The notes under the pieces were generated by a model that saw nothing but the letters and a program-made list of their open reading frames with translations, searched no databases and had not been told where the DNA came from. Shown in pieces: positions 8,680 through 17,400 of a stretch of 64,000 bases of DNA (positions are counted from its first letter, which is position 1; the number at the start of each line of letters is the position of its first letter). The stretch spans positions 1,178,001 through 1,242,000 of the forward strand of contig NZ_RCWZ01000002.1 in the NCBI RefSeq assembly GCF_003675385.1, written 5' to 3'. Source of the DNA: Mucilaginibacter kameinonensis (lineage in GTDB: Bacteria; Bacteroidota; Bacteroidia; Sphingobacteriales; Sphingobacteriaceae). Both the position numbers and the translations under genes were made by a program.

Positions 8680-9380
8680 TCGTACTTCCTTGTTCCGTAA
8701 GGTACTCCGACATTTATGAAGAACGCTTTCAACATATCGTATTTCTGTTTACAATCTGTTCCTACATTTATTTGTTCTGAACCGGACTCACTCGCCTTGC
8801 AAGCAAAGCAAATATCAAGATGGTCAATTACATTATCATTTTTATCAAGAAATACGATCGAATTGCGTGGCTCGAAGCAACCTGGCAGGGCTGTTATCAG
8901 GTAGTTTTTCATACCGCTATAGCCATAGTTGAAAATAATATCAGAGAACTTTTCAAGTTGTTCACGCGTTAAGACTTTCGCCTGCTTAACATTGTCGTAT
9001 CTTAAGTGGCCATTTTCTATAATAATGCCTCCGATGCTATCAGGCTCTTCTGATGTTTTAGGAAAACCTGCCGAATCAATAATTATATTGGGATTTTTTG
9101 GCAGGCCAACATATGATATTGCTAAAATTTTAGTTGCAACTGAAAACGGATATTTCTTTAACCGTTGGGCAGCAGTAAATCTGTTTGTATAGAAGCAATT
9201 GTCGAATTCAGGCTTATAGCCCTTGATGCTTTCACGCGGATATGTTATATGATATACAATTTTTCGTTGAGCGTGTTTAATCTTTTTATGTATTGTGGAA
9301 TCAGCTGAATGATAATTGACATTTGCGTAACAGGCAAGGTTTATCAATAATAGTAAACACGTAATCAATCTAAATTTCAT
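8673..9380 (-). CDS. Hypothetical secreted protein
   Basis: A 235-residue protein with a clear signal peptide of about 20 residues (MKFRLITCLLLLINLACYAN). The mature part has several cysteines, including CFACKAS near residue 190, and no catalytic motif that I recognise. It is single-gene and convergent with the PhyH gene (seven-base overlap). Upstream, 29 bases away, the next gene on the same strand ends, so it may be the second gene of a unit with the alpha/beta hydrolase. Function unknown. Confidence 0.7.
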   Translation of the reverse strand: MKFRLITCLLLLINLACYANVNYHSADSTIHKKIKHAQRKIVYHITYPRESIKGYKPEFDNCFYTNRFTAAQRLKKYPFSVATKILAISYVGLPKNPNIIIDSAGFPKTSEEPDSIGGIIIENGHLRYDNVKQAKVLTREQLEKFSDIIFNYGYSGMKNYLITALPGCFEPRNSIVFLDKNDNVIDHLDICFACKASESGSEQINVGTDCKQKYDMLKAFFINVGVPYGTRKYDQ

Positions 9381-9409
9381 CTGCTAAAACTACAGATTAA
9401 ATTGATTGG

Positions 9410-10330
9410 CTACCTCTTCAAAAACGAAAGTATCTTAGCATTTACCGTATCGGCTTTTTCAATCATAGGTAAATGTGCCGCGCCATCAACAGGAAAGAAG
9501 TCGGTCTTTAGTACGCTGCGGATAGAATCGGCGAAACGCGGTAATACTGTTTTGTCAGCTTTGCCCCATATCAGCAAAACGTTTTTACCCGTGCTGTTTA
9601 GGCAGATGTTGCTTTGTTTACCGTTTTGGTTATAGTTATACATGGTTGAAACCAGGGCGTTTCTGAAGCCCTTATAAGTCATTTGGGGTAAGTATAGTTT
9701 CGTCCATCCCGGATGAGTTTTTGGATAAAGGAAATCGGAGGTTTGCCCGTTTGCGCGTTCATCAGAATTTACGGCTTCATTATACAATGTAAAATACGGT
9801 GGTGCTGTAGGTTTTTTTTGCTCATATACCGGGTCGACAAGGATTACCTTGTTGATGAGCTCGGGGTGGGCGCAGGTAAAGTTAGTTACTACTGCTCCAC
9901 CGAACGACACTCCGGCTAAATTTATTTTTCCTGTTAACTTAAGCTCCTTAATAAGCTCAAATAACTGTGTGTTGTAAAACTCCTGGTTGTAAGCAACATC
10001 GGGCCTGTCCGAATAGCCACGACCATACATATCATATCGTAATACCCGGTAACCTTTTTTTATCAGAAAGTCATAGGTAGGATCCCATATATAATAAGGC
10101 ACGCTGAATCCATGGACAAGTATAACTACTTCGGCACTGTCCGGTCCTTCCAGCTGGTAATGAGTTATCCCCTCGCTTAATTTGATGAAGCTTCCGGTAA
10201 TGTTTTTGCGCTCGGCATCGGTTAAGGTTTTGGTTTCTTTATTGTTATATCTGTAGAAGCCGTAAAGTATTAATGACGCGGCCCCGACAAGAAATATCAC
10301 AATAATGATGCTTACTTTAAGTATTTTCAT
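9410..10330 (-). CDS. Alpha/beta-fold hydrolase, membrane-anchored
   Basis: A 306-residue protein with an N-terminal membrane anchor (residues 5-25). The alpha/beta-hydrolase core shows the oxyanion HGFS motif (73-76), the nucleophile elbow GVSFGG with Ser142 at 140-145, an acidic residue in IWGKADKTV and a histidine in GAAHLPMIE near the C-terminus, so the triad is complete. The anchor and lack of a cleavage site suggest it acts at the inner membrane facing the periplasm. The substrate is unknown; such enzymes are often lipases or esterases. Confidence 0.87.
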   Translation of the reverse strand: MKILKVSIIIVIFLVGAASLILYGFYRYNNKETKTLTDAERKNITGSFIKLSEGITHYQLEGPDSAEVVILVHGFSVPYYIWDPTYDFLIKKGYRVLRYDMYGRGYSDRPDVAYNQEFYNTQLFELIKELKLTGKINLAGVSFGGAVVTNFTCAHPELINKVILVDPVYEQKKPTAPPYFTLYNEAVNSDERANGQTSDFLYPKTHPGWTKLYLPQMTYKGFRNALVSTMYNYNQNGKQSNICLNSTGKNVLLIWGKADKTVLPRFADSIRSVLKTDFFPVDGAAHLPMIEKADTVNAKILSFLKR

Positions 10331-10411
10331 GCGGTAGTAGATGTTGGTTTCTAAAGTACAGAAATATTTATACTACAGATAGTTAAATAATTTATTCATT
10401 GTAAAGAATAT

Positions 10412-11194
10412 ATGAACATTACTATAATTGGCTCCGGCAACGTTGCTACACACATGGCAGCCGCGTTTAAAAATGCCGGGCACCGCATTGTCCAGGTTTA
10501 TAGCCGCGATATTCAACACGCTTCATTACTGGCCTATCACGTTGGTGCCGAAGCCATAGATAATCTTGCCGATATCAATCCGGACACGGGATTATTTGTT
10601 GTTTCGGTTAAGGATGATGCCATAGCAACAATTGCTGAAGCATTGTCGGCGCATCAAAAGTTAATAGTACATACCTCCGGTTCAACCGAGTTGAGCACTT
10701 TACTGGCTTTTACGTCCAATGCAGGCGTTTTTTATCCGCTGCAAACCTTTAGCAAGATAAAGGAGCTCGATTTCAGATCTGTCCCGCTCTGTCTTGAAGC
10801 GGCCAACAATACCATCCTTGCAGATTTAAAGCAACTTGCATTTACCATTAGCAATAATGTATATACAGTAAGCTCTGCGCAGCGCAGGATATTACATTTG
10901 GCAGCGGTATTTGCTTGTAACTTCCCTAACTATCTATATAGCGTAGCACAGGACTTGCTGGCACAGCATCAACTGGAGTTTGATCTGTTGCGCCCGTTGA
11001 TTTTGGAGACGGCACAGAAGGTGCTTGAGCAGGAACCGCGCGATGTGCAAACCGGTCCGGCGGTGCGGAATGATGCAGGTACAATGGCCGCTCATATGCA
11101 GTTGTTGAGTGATATGCCTATGTTACAGGAAGTTTATACTTTATTAAGTCAGGGTATTATCAAAAACAATAAAGGGCTTACGGCAGACGAGTAA
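10412..11194 (+). CDS. Rossmann-like and DUF2520 domain protein
   Basis: A 260-residue protein with an N-terminal nucleotide-binding fold (IIGSGNVATH at 4-13) and a helical C-terminal half of the DUF2520 type (PLQTFSK and the ACNFPNYLY region). Members resemble the NADP-oxidoreductase F420-dependent and ProC-like superfamily but the reaction is not established. It is followed after 19 bases by the ferredoxin gene, and in many Bacteroidota this gene lies near KdsC and Maf, as here. It probably starts a run of short housekeeping genes. Confidence 0.85.
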   Translation: MNITIIGSGNVATHMAAAFKNAGHRIVQVYSRDIQHASLLAYHVGAEAIDNLADINPDTGLFVVSVKDDAIATIAEALSAHQKLIVHTSGSTELSTLLAFTSNAGVFYPLQTFSKIKELDFRSVPLCLEAANNTILADLKQLAFTISNNVYTVSSAQRRILHLAAVFACNFPNYLYSVAQDLLAQHQLEFDLLRPLILETAQKVLEQEPRDVQTGPAVRNDAGTMAAHMQLLSDMPMLQEVYTLLSQGIIKNNKGLTADE

Positions 11195-11208
11195 TTTTGT
11201 TACTTTTG
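11192..11208 (+). promoter_or_regulatory. Tandem -7-like boxes before the ferredoxin gene
   Basis: TAATTTTG at 11192-11199 and TACTTTTG at 11201-11208 both fit TAnnTTTG. The second would start a transcript at or next to the ATG at 11214, so either the first box is used or the message is nearly leaderless. No confident -33 element is seen. Confidence 0.35.
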
Positions 11209-11213
11209 CTTAA

Positions 11214-11546
11214 ATGAACATTTATAAAATAAAGGTCAATTTCGAGGAAAAAGGGCACGAAAGCGTTGAGTTGCCTATTGCCGAGGGAGAATCTGTATTA
11301 GACGTATGCCTGGAGAATGGCATAGAACTACAGCACAATTGCGGTGGTGTTTGCGGATGCAGCACCTGCCATGTTTACGTAAACAAAGGGATGGATAACA
11401 TCCAGGAGATATCCGATAAGGAAGAGGATTTTATTGACAGGGCTGTTAACCCGCGTATCAATTCGCGTTTGGGCTGCCAGTGTGTGATTGTTGATGGCGA
11501 CATTGAAGTTACCCTGCCTGATCAATCGCAGTTTTTAGGCCACTAA
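11214..11546 (+). CDS. fdx: ISC-type 2Fe-2S ferredoxin
   Basis: An adrenodoxin-like electron carrier of 110 residues. The cluster ligands fit the pattern of the ISC ferredoxin: Cys43, Cys49 and Cys52 in CGGVCGCSTC plus Cys88 in GCQC, with the extra Cys47 also seen in the Escherichia coli protein. It delivers electrons for iron-sulfur cluster assembly in that system. The iscX gene follows 90 bases later, which supports the link, but no iscS, iscU or hscBA is present in the window. Confidence 0.9.
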   Translation: MNIYKIKVNFEEKGHESVELPIAEGESVLDVCLENGIELQHNCGGVCGCSTCHVYVNKGMDNIQEISDKEEDFIDRAVNPRINSRLGCQCVIVDGDIEVTLPDQSQFLGH

Positions 11547-11636
11547 TATTTGCTTTGATCCGTTTAAAACAATAAATAAAACGTATAACTTACAGCGTAT
11601 TAGTGTTACCCCAGTTAGTACGTAAAATCAATAAAA

Positions 11637-11879
11637 ATGAGCGACAATAAATTTGCCTTGCCAATTCATTGGAATGATTATGAAGATATTGCTATTGAAC
11701 TTTATGAAAAGTTTGGTGATGATTTTGACGAATCAAGAATATACCGGATCCGTTTTACCGAACTGCTGGAGTGGGTATTAAGCCTTCCTAATTTTGCCGG
11801 TACACGTGCCGAATCAAACGAAGGCCATCTTGAGCAGATCCAGTCGGCTTGGGTATACGAGTGGCGTGATAATCAGTAA
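11637..11879 (+). CDS. iscX: Fe-S cluster assembly protein IscX
   Basis: An 80-residue acidic protein of the IscX (YfhJ) family, recognisable by the WNDYEDIAIELYEKF start, the IRFTELLEWV centre and the final EAIQ-like segment (EQIQSAWVYEW). IscX binds the cysteine desulfurase IscS and iron and tunes cluster assembly. Its position next to an ISC-type ferredoxin is the same as in the proteobacterial isc operon, here without the other isc genes. Confidence 0.9.
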   Translation: MSDNKFALPIHWNDYEDIAIELYEKFGDDFDESRIYRIRFTELLEWVLSLPNFAGTRAESNEGHLEQIQSAWVYEWRDNQ

Positions 11880-11881
11880 TT

Positions 11882-11919
11882 CAGCTGGCAGTTTTTAGTT
11901 GGCAGTTTTCAGTTTACAA
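11882..11919. repeat. Family D repeat, single arm
   Basis: Repeated GGCAGTTTT-type units (GGCAGTTTTTAGTTGGCAG) directly after iscX. The units match those at 49110-49190, but the inverse arm is not evident here. Confidence 0.5.
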
Positions 11920-11976
11920 ATAACGGTTGATCGTAGCTAACAACTCTTGAACCGAAGAATTTTTGTAATTACAACA

Positions 11977-12498
11977 ATGGAATCATTCCTGAATAAATTA
12001 AAAGATATTACTACTCTCATTTTTGATGTGGATGGCGTTTTAACCGATGGCTCTGTTTTTGTAACAGACACCGGCGAGCAAAGCCGCGCGTTTAACATTA
12101 AAGATGGCTATGCGCTGCAATTGGCTGTTAAATGTGGTTATAATGTTTGTGCCATATCGGGCAGCCGCTCAAAAAGTGCTATGTACCGTTTAAATAGCCT
12201 TGGGATCCAGGATGTTTACATGGGTACACATACTAAATCTCAAAGATTTAAGATCTATCTTGAAGAAAAAAGTATCATAGCTACAAATGTACTGTACATG
12301 GGCGATGATATTCCTGATCTTGAAGTGATGAAACTCGCCGGCCTGCCGGTTTGCCCTGCCGATGCCGTTGAAGAGATCAAAGCCGTTAGTGCTTACGTAT
12401 CTCCTTATGGTGGTGGTAAAGGCTGCGCCCGCGATATTATCGAAAAAGTGCTCAAAGTCCAGGATAAATGGATGAGCAAGCAGGCCTATAGCTGGTAG
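11977..12498 (+). CDS. kdsC: 3-deoxy-D-manno-octulosonate 8-phosphate phosphatase (KdsC-like HAD)
   Basis: HAD-superfamily phosphatase that removes phosphate from KDO-8-phosphate in the KDO branch of lipopolysaccharide synthesis. From the ATG at 11977 it is 173 residues, close to the usual KdsC length of about 170-190; an in-frame TTG at 11947 is less likely. Motif I is FDVDGVLTDG, followed by a serine/gly segment (AISGSRS), a lysine in the middle and motif IV as MGDDIPDLEV. No cap domain is present, as expected for the tetrameric C0 group. Neighbouring Maf and ferredoxin genes are a common Bacteroidota arrangement. Confidence 0.87.
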   Translation: MESFLNKLKDITTLIFDVDGVLTDGSVFVTDTGEQSRAFNIKDGYALQLAVKCGYNVCAISGSRSKSAMYRLNSLGIQDVYMGTHTKSQRFKIYLEEKSIIATNVLYMGDDIPDLEVMKLAGLPVCPADAVEEIKAVSAYVSPYGGGKGCARDIIEKVLKVQDKWMSKQAYSW

Positions 12499-12502
12499 GG
12501 TT

Positions 12503-12632
12503 GGGTTCATGGGCTATGGTTCATAGTTCATAGCCATTGACGTATGGCAATCAGTAAGACAAATGCTATATGTGAATTTTTTATGAACAGTGCCCGCTGA
12601 TACCATGATCTATGAACCATCAACTATGAACT
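12503..12632. repeat. Inverted intergenic repeat, family C copy 1
   Basis: Units GGTTCATAGTTCATAG on the left are matched by inverse units ATCTATGAACCATCAACTATGAAC on the right. Further copies are at 42241-42331 and 61174-61251. Confidence 0.8.
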
Positions 12633-12640
12633 AAAAACAC

Positions 12641-13213
12641 ATGCAAAACATCCCACACGTAATTCTCGCATCAAAATCACCAAGGCGGCAGGAGCTGCTC
12701 CGGCTTATGGATATTGATTTCAGGGTTGTACTTAAAGATGTTGATGAATCCTTTCCCGAAGGATTGACCCCGCCTGAAGTTGCCTTGCATATCGCCCGTA
12801 AAAAAGCTGAAGCCTTTGATGAAACGGTAGGGGATGAGGTTGTGCTTACCGCCGATACCATAGTTTGTATTGATGGGTTGATATTGGGCAAGCCCGAAAC
12901 CCGTGAGCATGCTATTGAAATGCTGCAAAGATTATCTGGCAGGGTGCACCAGGTTATTACCGGTGTATGCTTGCTGTATAAAGGGCGGTATAATAATTTT
13001 TACGACCTTACCGAAGTATTCTTCCGCAAGCTTTCGGATGCTGAGATCGGCAATTATGTAGATAAGTATCAGCCGCTCGATAAAGCAGGATCATACGGTA
13101 TCCAGGAATTGATTGGCCTGATAGCTATTGAACGCATAGATGGGTCATACACCAATGTTGTTGGTTTACCCACCGAAAAGGTTTATGCCCAACTGATCGC
13201 GTTAAATAAATAA
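12641..13213 (+). CDS. maf: Maf-like nucleotide pyrophosphatase
   Basis: A 190-residue house-cleaning nucleoside triphosphate pyrophosphatase that hydrolyses non-canonical or modified nucleotides such as dTTP/UTP or m7GTP-type substrates, depending on subfamily. The N-terminal loop ILASKSPRRQELL (residues 7-19), the metal-binding ADTIV segment near 70, and DKAGSYGIQ near 147 are all family landmarks. It is preceded by a family C repeat and so may have its own promoter. The exact substrate class was not assigned. Confidence 0.92.
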   Translation: MQNIPHVILASKSPRRQELLRLMDIDFRVVLKDVDESFPEGLTPPEVALHIARKKAEAFDETVGDEVVLTADTIVCIDGLILGKPETREHAIEMLQRLSGRVHQVITGVCLLYKGRYNNFYDLTEVFFRKLSDAEIGNYVDKYQPLDKAGSYGIQELIGLIAIERIDGSYTNVVGLPTEKVYAQLIALNK

Positions 13214-13419
13214 TTCGATATCGTTTAAGTGGGCTTTCCGCACACCGATTTCCTTCCTCATGCCTTTATAATTTAGCTTTGCTCGTCGTGACATCTTTGC
13301 TAAACATCGTTACTTTTTTATAAAGCGGGGTTTCCCGGCATATTTAAATAAATAATTATTTAAATTAAACCTTTATTTCCGGCACAGTCTAATGATTTAA
13401 ATAAAGGGAGTAATTTGTC

Positions 13420-14094
13420 ATGAAAAAAACTATTAATACAGGGCTGGTGTTACTGCTGGTGGCCACTCTGTCTGCATGCAGCAGCTACAATTATTACACC
13501 GCAGCCCGAAACAAAACAGATTTATCCGCTTACCGTACATTTGCCTGGCTACCTCCTGCAACCATGACCAATAAAGCCGGCGCAGTTGTAAAAAAGGAAG
13601 TGGCTGATGAAAGAGTTAAGGACGCGGCTATTTCTGCATTGGAAAACAAAGGATTGAAATTTCAGGAAAGCAACCCCGATTTAATGGTGAGTTATACTAC
13701 CGTTACCGGTAGGGGAATGAAAACTGAGTTTTATTATCCAGCCTACTATGGCGGCTATCCTGGTTTTGGCTTAGGATTTGGCTGGGGTTGGGGCGGCGGC
13801 TGGGGCTATCGTCCGTTTTATGGCTACGGTGGCTGGGGCTGGGGATATCCTTATGGTTACGGCTATGGCTACGGTGGTGGTGGCTATGCCCGGGTACCTT
13901 ATAAAGAAGGTACGCTAATCATTGACATTATGGATGCCAGATCGCGCAAATTAGTATGGCGCGGCTTTGGTGTAGGCGAACTACACAATCCGCAAAGAAC
14001 CGTAAAGGAATTACCAAAAGTGGTTAACGGTATCATCGAACAACTGAACCTTAACCAGGTACAGCAACCCCAGGTACCAATGAGAAAGGCTTAA
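13420..14094 (+). CDS. DUF4136 lipoprotein with Gly/Tyr/Trp-rich insert
   Basis: A 224-residue lipoprotein. The signal peptide ends in a lipobox (LSACSS), with the lipidated cysteine at about residue 20. The body matches the DUF4136 pattern of Bacteroidota lipoproteins (YRTFAWLPP near 38 and LVWRGFG near 185). Between them, residues about 107-155 are almost only Gly, Tyr, Trp, Pro and Phe in repeating GYG/GWG units, which is probably flexible. Function unknown. It is a single gene with a terminator 31 bases after the stop. Confidence 0.85.
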   Translation: MKKTINTGLVLLLVATLSACSSYNYYTAARNKTDLSAYRTFAWLPPATMTNKAGAVVKKEVADERVKDAAISALENKGLKFQESNPDLMVSYTTVTGRGMKTEFYYPAYYGGYPGFGLGFGWGWGGGWGYRPFYGYGGWGWGYPYGYGYGYGGGGYARVPYKEGTLIIDIMDARSRKLVWRGFGVGELHNPQRTVKELPKVVNGIIEQLNLNQVQQPQVPMRKA

Positions 14095-14125
14095 AAAATT
14101 GCTGATCGATTTATTGAACTAAATG

Positions 14126-14165
14126 AAAATACCTTCTGGCGTAAAGTCAGAAGGTATTTTTGTTT
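14126..14165 (+). terminator. Rho-independent terminator of the DUF4136 gene
   Basis: AAAATACCTTCTG and CAGAAGGTATTTT form a 13-bp perfect stem with a nine-base loop, followed by TGTTT. Confidence 0.88.
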
Positions 14166-14267
14166 ATGGGTTTAATAGCCATACAGCAATTGGATAAAAT
14201 GTTCGATTTTATTTAATTACTGTAAAAGTGACTTTGACAACACTCAGCTTATGGCCCGCCTTAACAT

Positions 14268-14468
14268 TTATGCCTGAATAGCTTTCTGTTTGCGATATAA
14301 ATGTATAACCGCAAATGTAAATGCGACAATTGCTAAAACAACTACCCAGGTGTCAAGCGGGCAAGGCGAATCATTATCCGTAGGTTCACAAGGAGACTCT
14401 AACTGGGCAAAACAACTTAATGTCGCCAACATGAAAATAAGGGTAGTTGGAAATATTTTCTTAATCAT
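14268..14468 (-). CDS. Small exported membrane protein, sorting-tail-like
   Basis: A 66-residue protein from the ATG at 14468 (a GTG two codons earlier is also possible). It has a signal peptide ending in CFAQ, a short Cys/Pro/Asp-rich mature part, the sequence CPLDTW, then one membrane span and a basic tail (YRKQK). This layout resembles very small Bacteroidota proteins with a P-(I/L)-D motif before a C-terminal span, sometimes described as PID-CTERM-like; the name is from memory. It lies 11-17 bases behind the 2124-residue T9SS protein on the same strand and is likely co-transcribed. Confidence 0.6.
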   Translation of the reverse strand: MIKKIFPTTLIFMLATLSCFAQLESPCEPTDNDSPCPLDTWVVVLAIVAFTFAVIHLYRKQKAIQA

Positions 14469-14485
14469 ACTCACAGTATCTTTTA

Positions 14486-17400
14486 TTATAATTTAACAAA
14501 TTTACTTACCCCAACTAACTGTCTGGTTTTGTTATTGATAACCTTAACGATGTAGGTTCCTGGAACGAAGCTGCTTACATTGTTTTTCCAGTAAAGTTCA
14601 GTAATATTTACTGATTTTAATATTATACCACTACTGTTAGTTATTTCAATATTATAATTAGATGAGGCGTTTGGTTGCGATATTTTAATGTTAATACTTT
14701 CTGCTGTTGGGTTCGGGTAAACAGAAAGCCAGTTATTAGCTATAGTATTACTGATATTAGCATACATCAGCGAAACATCTTTTGAAAAACTAATATCATT
14801 GTTAAGATCTGTAAGCTGTAAACGATATTTATTAAGCCCTTTAACCGGGTTAACATCGGTATAGTTGTAGCTGCCGGCACTGTTTGATTGAATCACATCA
14901 ATATTTTGCCATGTTGTTCCGTTATCGGTACTTTTTTGCACAACAAAGGTTGTATAGTTGGCTTCGTTTTTAACTGTCCAGGTTACTTTTGCGGCCGCTA
15001 TAACCTTAACAGCTGTAAAATCAATCAACTTTAAGGCCAACGCCGGATCCTGGCGTAAAACAATTGAAAAACGGTCTTTACCAAATGATGCCGCATTGCC
15101 TTTATCAATATTGAAGTTGTAAGTGCGGTTGTTTTTGATATCCAACGAATCCTTGGTTAAGGCGTCTTTTAACCAAACTTCATAAATGTCCGGTAGATCC
15201 GTCAAATCAGATAGTTTTAACTGGTAAGGGCCTGATGCAGTAGCATCAGCAAATAGAGGAATTACCTCCTGTTGTTTGTGTGGGAAAGGCCTGCGATGGA
15301 TGGTGGCTTTTAGGCTATCGGCAGAAAATATTGACAAACTTACCAGAGCGCCACTACCTCCAAGATCCTCGGCATCTTTTTCTTTATTAAACAGTGGGCT
15401 GATATCTTTATCGAGCGCAAGTACCACGGCATCAACATTTACCGAATCTTTTATGAGCCTGAAACGGAGCCTTGGTTCTGCATCACTCTCGTTAACTGCC
15501 TGAGGTTGCATAGTTGCAAAGCTTGCAAGTTTAGATGTTGAAGCCAAAACCGGTCTGTCCGGGGTACTTAATATAGCATTTAACGAACCGGTGTTTGGTT
15601 GTGTATTTGTTTTAGCCGACTCTCTGAAGGTTAATGTCTGTCCGGTAGCAGTTGCGCGTACAAAAAAACCCTGGCCGGTTGCTATCATGTTACTTGCAAA
15701 ACCATCGCTTGATATGCCGGGATTAACATTTGAAACTGTATCTGCCGAAGCAATTGCTGTTTTCTTTTGCTCGTAAGTTGAGTATTGTTTGGTTACTGGA
15801 TTGAACACCCATATTTTAAGCGGGCTGCTTAAGGTAGCTCCTGATTCATCCGGGAAGCCCCCTCCATAAATAGAGGATTTAGCCTGTACCGATTGCCTGT
15901 TAAATTTCTCAATGTTTATGGTACTTGCATAAGGGTTGCCAACCAGGTTATAACCGGATACTTTACTGCCTGTGGTAGTGCTGTACATTAACGTAGAAGC
16001 CTGACTATACCAATGCTTAACGGTGATATTACCGGTATTTAAAGTGCCGGTAGTGGTAAAAGTGGTTCCTGTTGGTACATAGCTTGCCACAGTTTCGGCT
16101 GCTATACTGGCTACAGACCTGTCGCCTCTGAAAAAGAATAGAAAACCATTACCTACAGGTAAAGTAAATGTGCCAGATTCTCCATCAAACGCATAGTTTG
16201 GTGCGCTGTTTAAATTGTTAAGCCCCCTGTAATTTCCGCTTGTGAAACTTGTATTTGACGATGCAAGGTTTTCCCTGAAGAAATATATAGTTGGGTTGTT
16301 GGCATTTGGCGAAAGGTCAAATCCCCCGGAGGTAGTTGTTGTTCCGGTCACATATGCGTTGTTTTTAAAATAGTTAACGGTATAAATACCCGAGCCATTA
16401 TTTACCGGCGAGGTTAACAGGCGGTAACCTCTTTTTGAGGTGCCACCGGCGATATATCTTTCTACACTAAAGTTACCGGTAATGGTTAATCCAGAAGGTA
16501 TGGCGGCTACAGTAGCCGATTGTGTTGCTAAGCTTTTTAATGTAACTGTAGCCGGGGAACTAACAATAAGGTTACCGCTGGTCATGGTAAGTACGTTGTA
16601 CAGATCAAGCTTGCCTGCAGTTATTGTTACATTGCCACCTGTAACTGTGTTGCTTACTGTCATATTACCTAATTGCGATGTGCTTGCGGTACTTGAACCA
16701 GTAAATGATTGATTGGTATTTGGTGATACCCCATTCCAGGTAATACCAGAGGCGTTGAAATTGGTCCCGGTACCCATAGTAAGTGTGCCGCCGGCGCTGT
16801 TGAATATATTACAACCTACGCTTAATGTAAATCCTCCCAGATCCAGTTTGGCACCGCTATTAACGGTAAGTGTATAAGCGCTTTTATTCGCTGTTAAAAC
16901 CGGATAAAAGCCGGTTGAAGCTGTACCTATAATAATGGCTTCGGTGCCATCCAGTTTAGGCGCTTGGCCAGCAATACCTGTTGAGGTGTTAGTCCAGTTG
17001 TTATCGGTGCCTACCGCTGTGGTTCCCGCCAAGCCGGTCCAGGTATAAGTTTGTAAGGTTGGTGTTACGATGGCTGTGTTCTGGGTACAACCGTTCACCG
17101 TTGTGGTAAGCGTGTAGTTAGTAGTTGTGGCTTTGCTAAATGTAACCGGGTTACCGCTTCCTGTGATACTTGGAGTTGCATTATCAACCCAACTGTAAGT
17201 TGGCGTACCAGGCATTGTTTGGGCGGTAATAGTTAAGGGGTTGTTAGCACAGTAACCTGCCGAGAACTTGTACAGGTTCATATCGTTTGATGTGATCTCT
17301 GAAGCAGAAAGTTCGTGGTTATAAATAGCCACATCGTCAAGTATACCAACAAAATAATCATTTGACGGACGGCTTGGCCAACCCTGCAGGTTATCACCTC

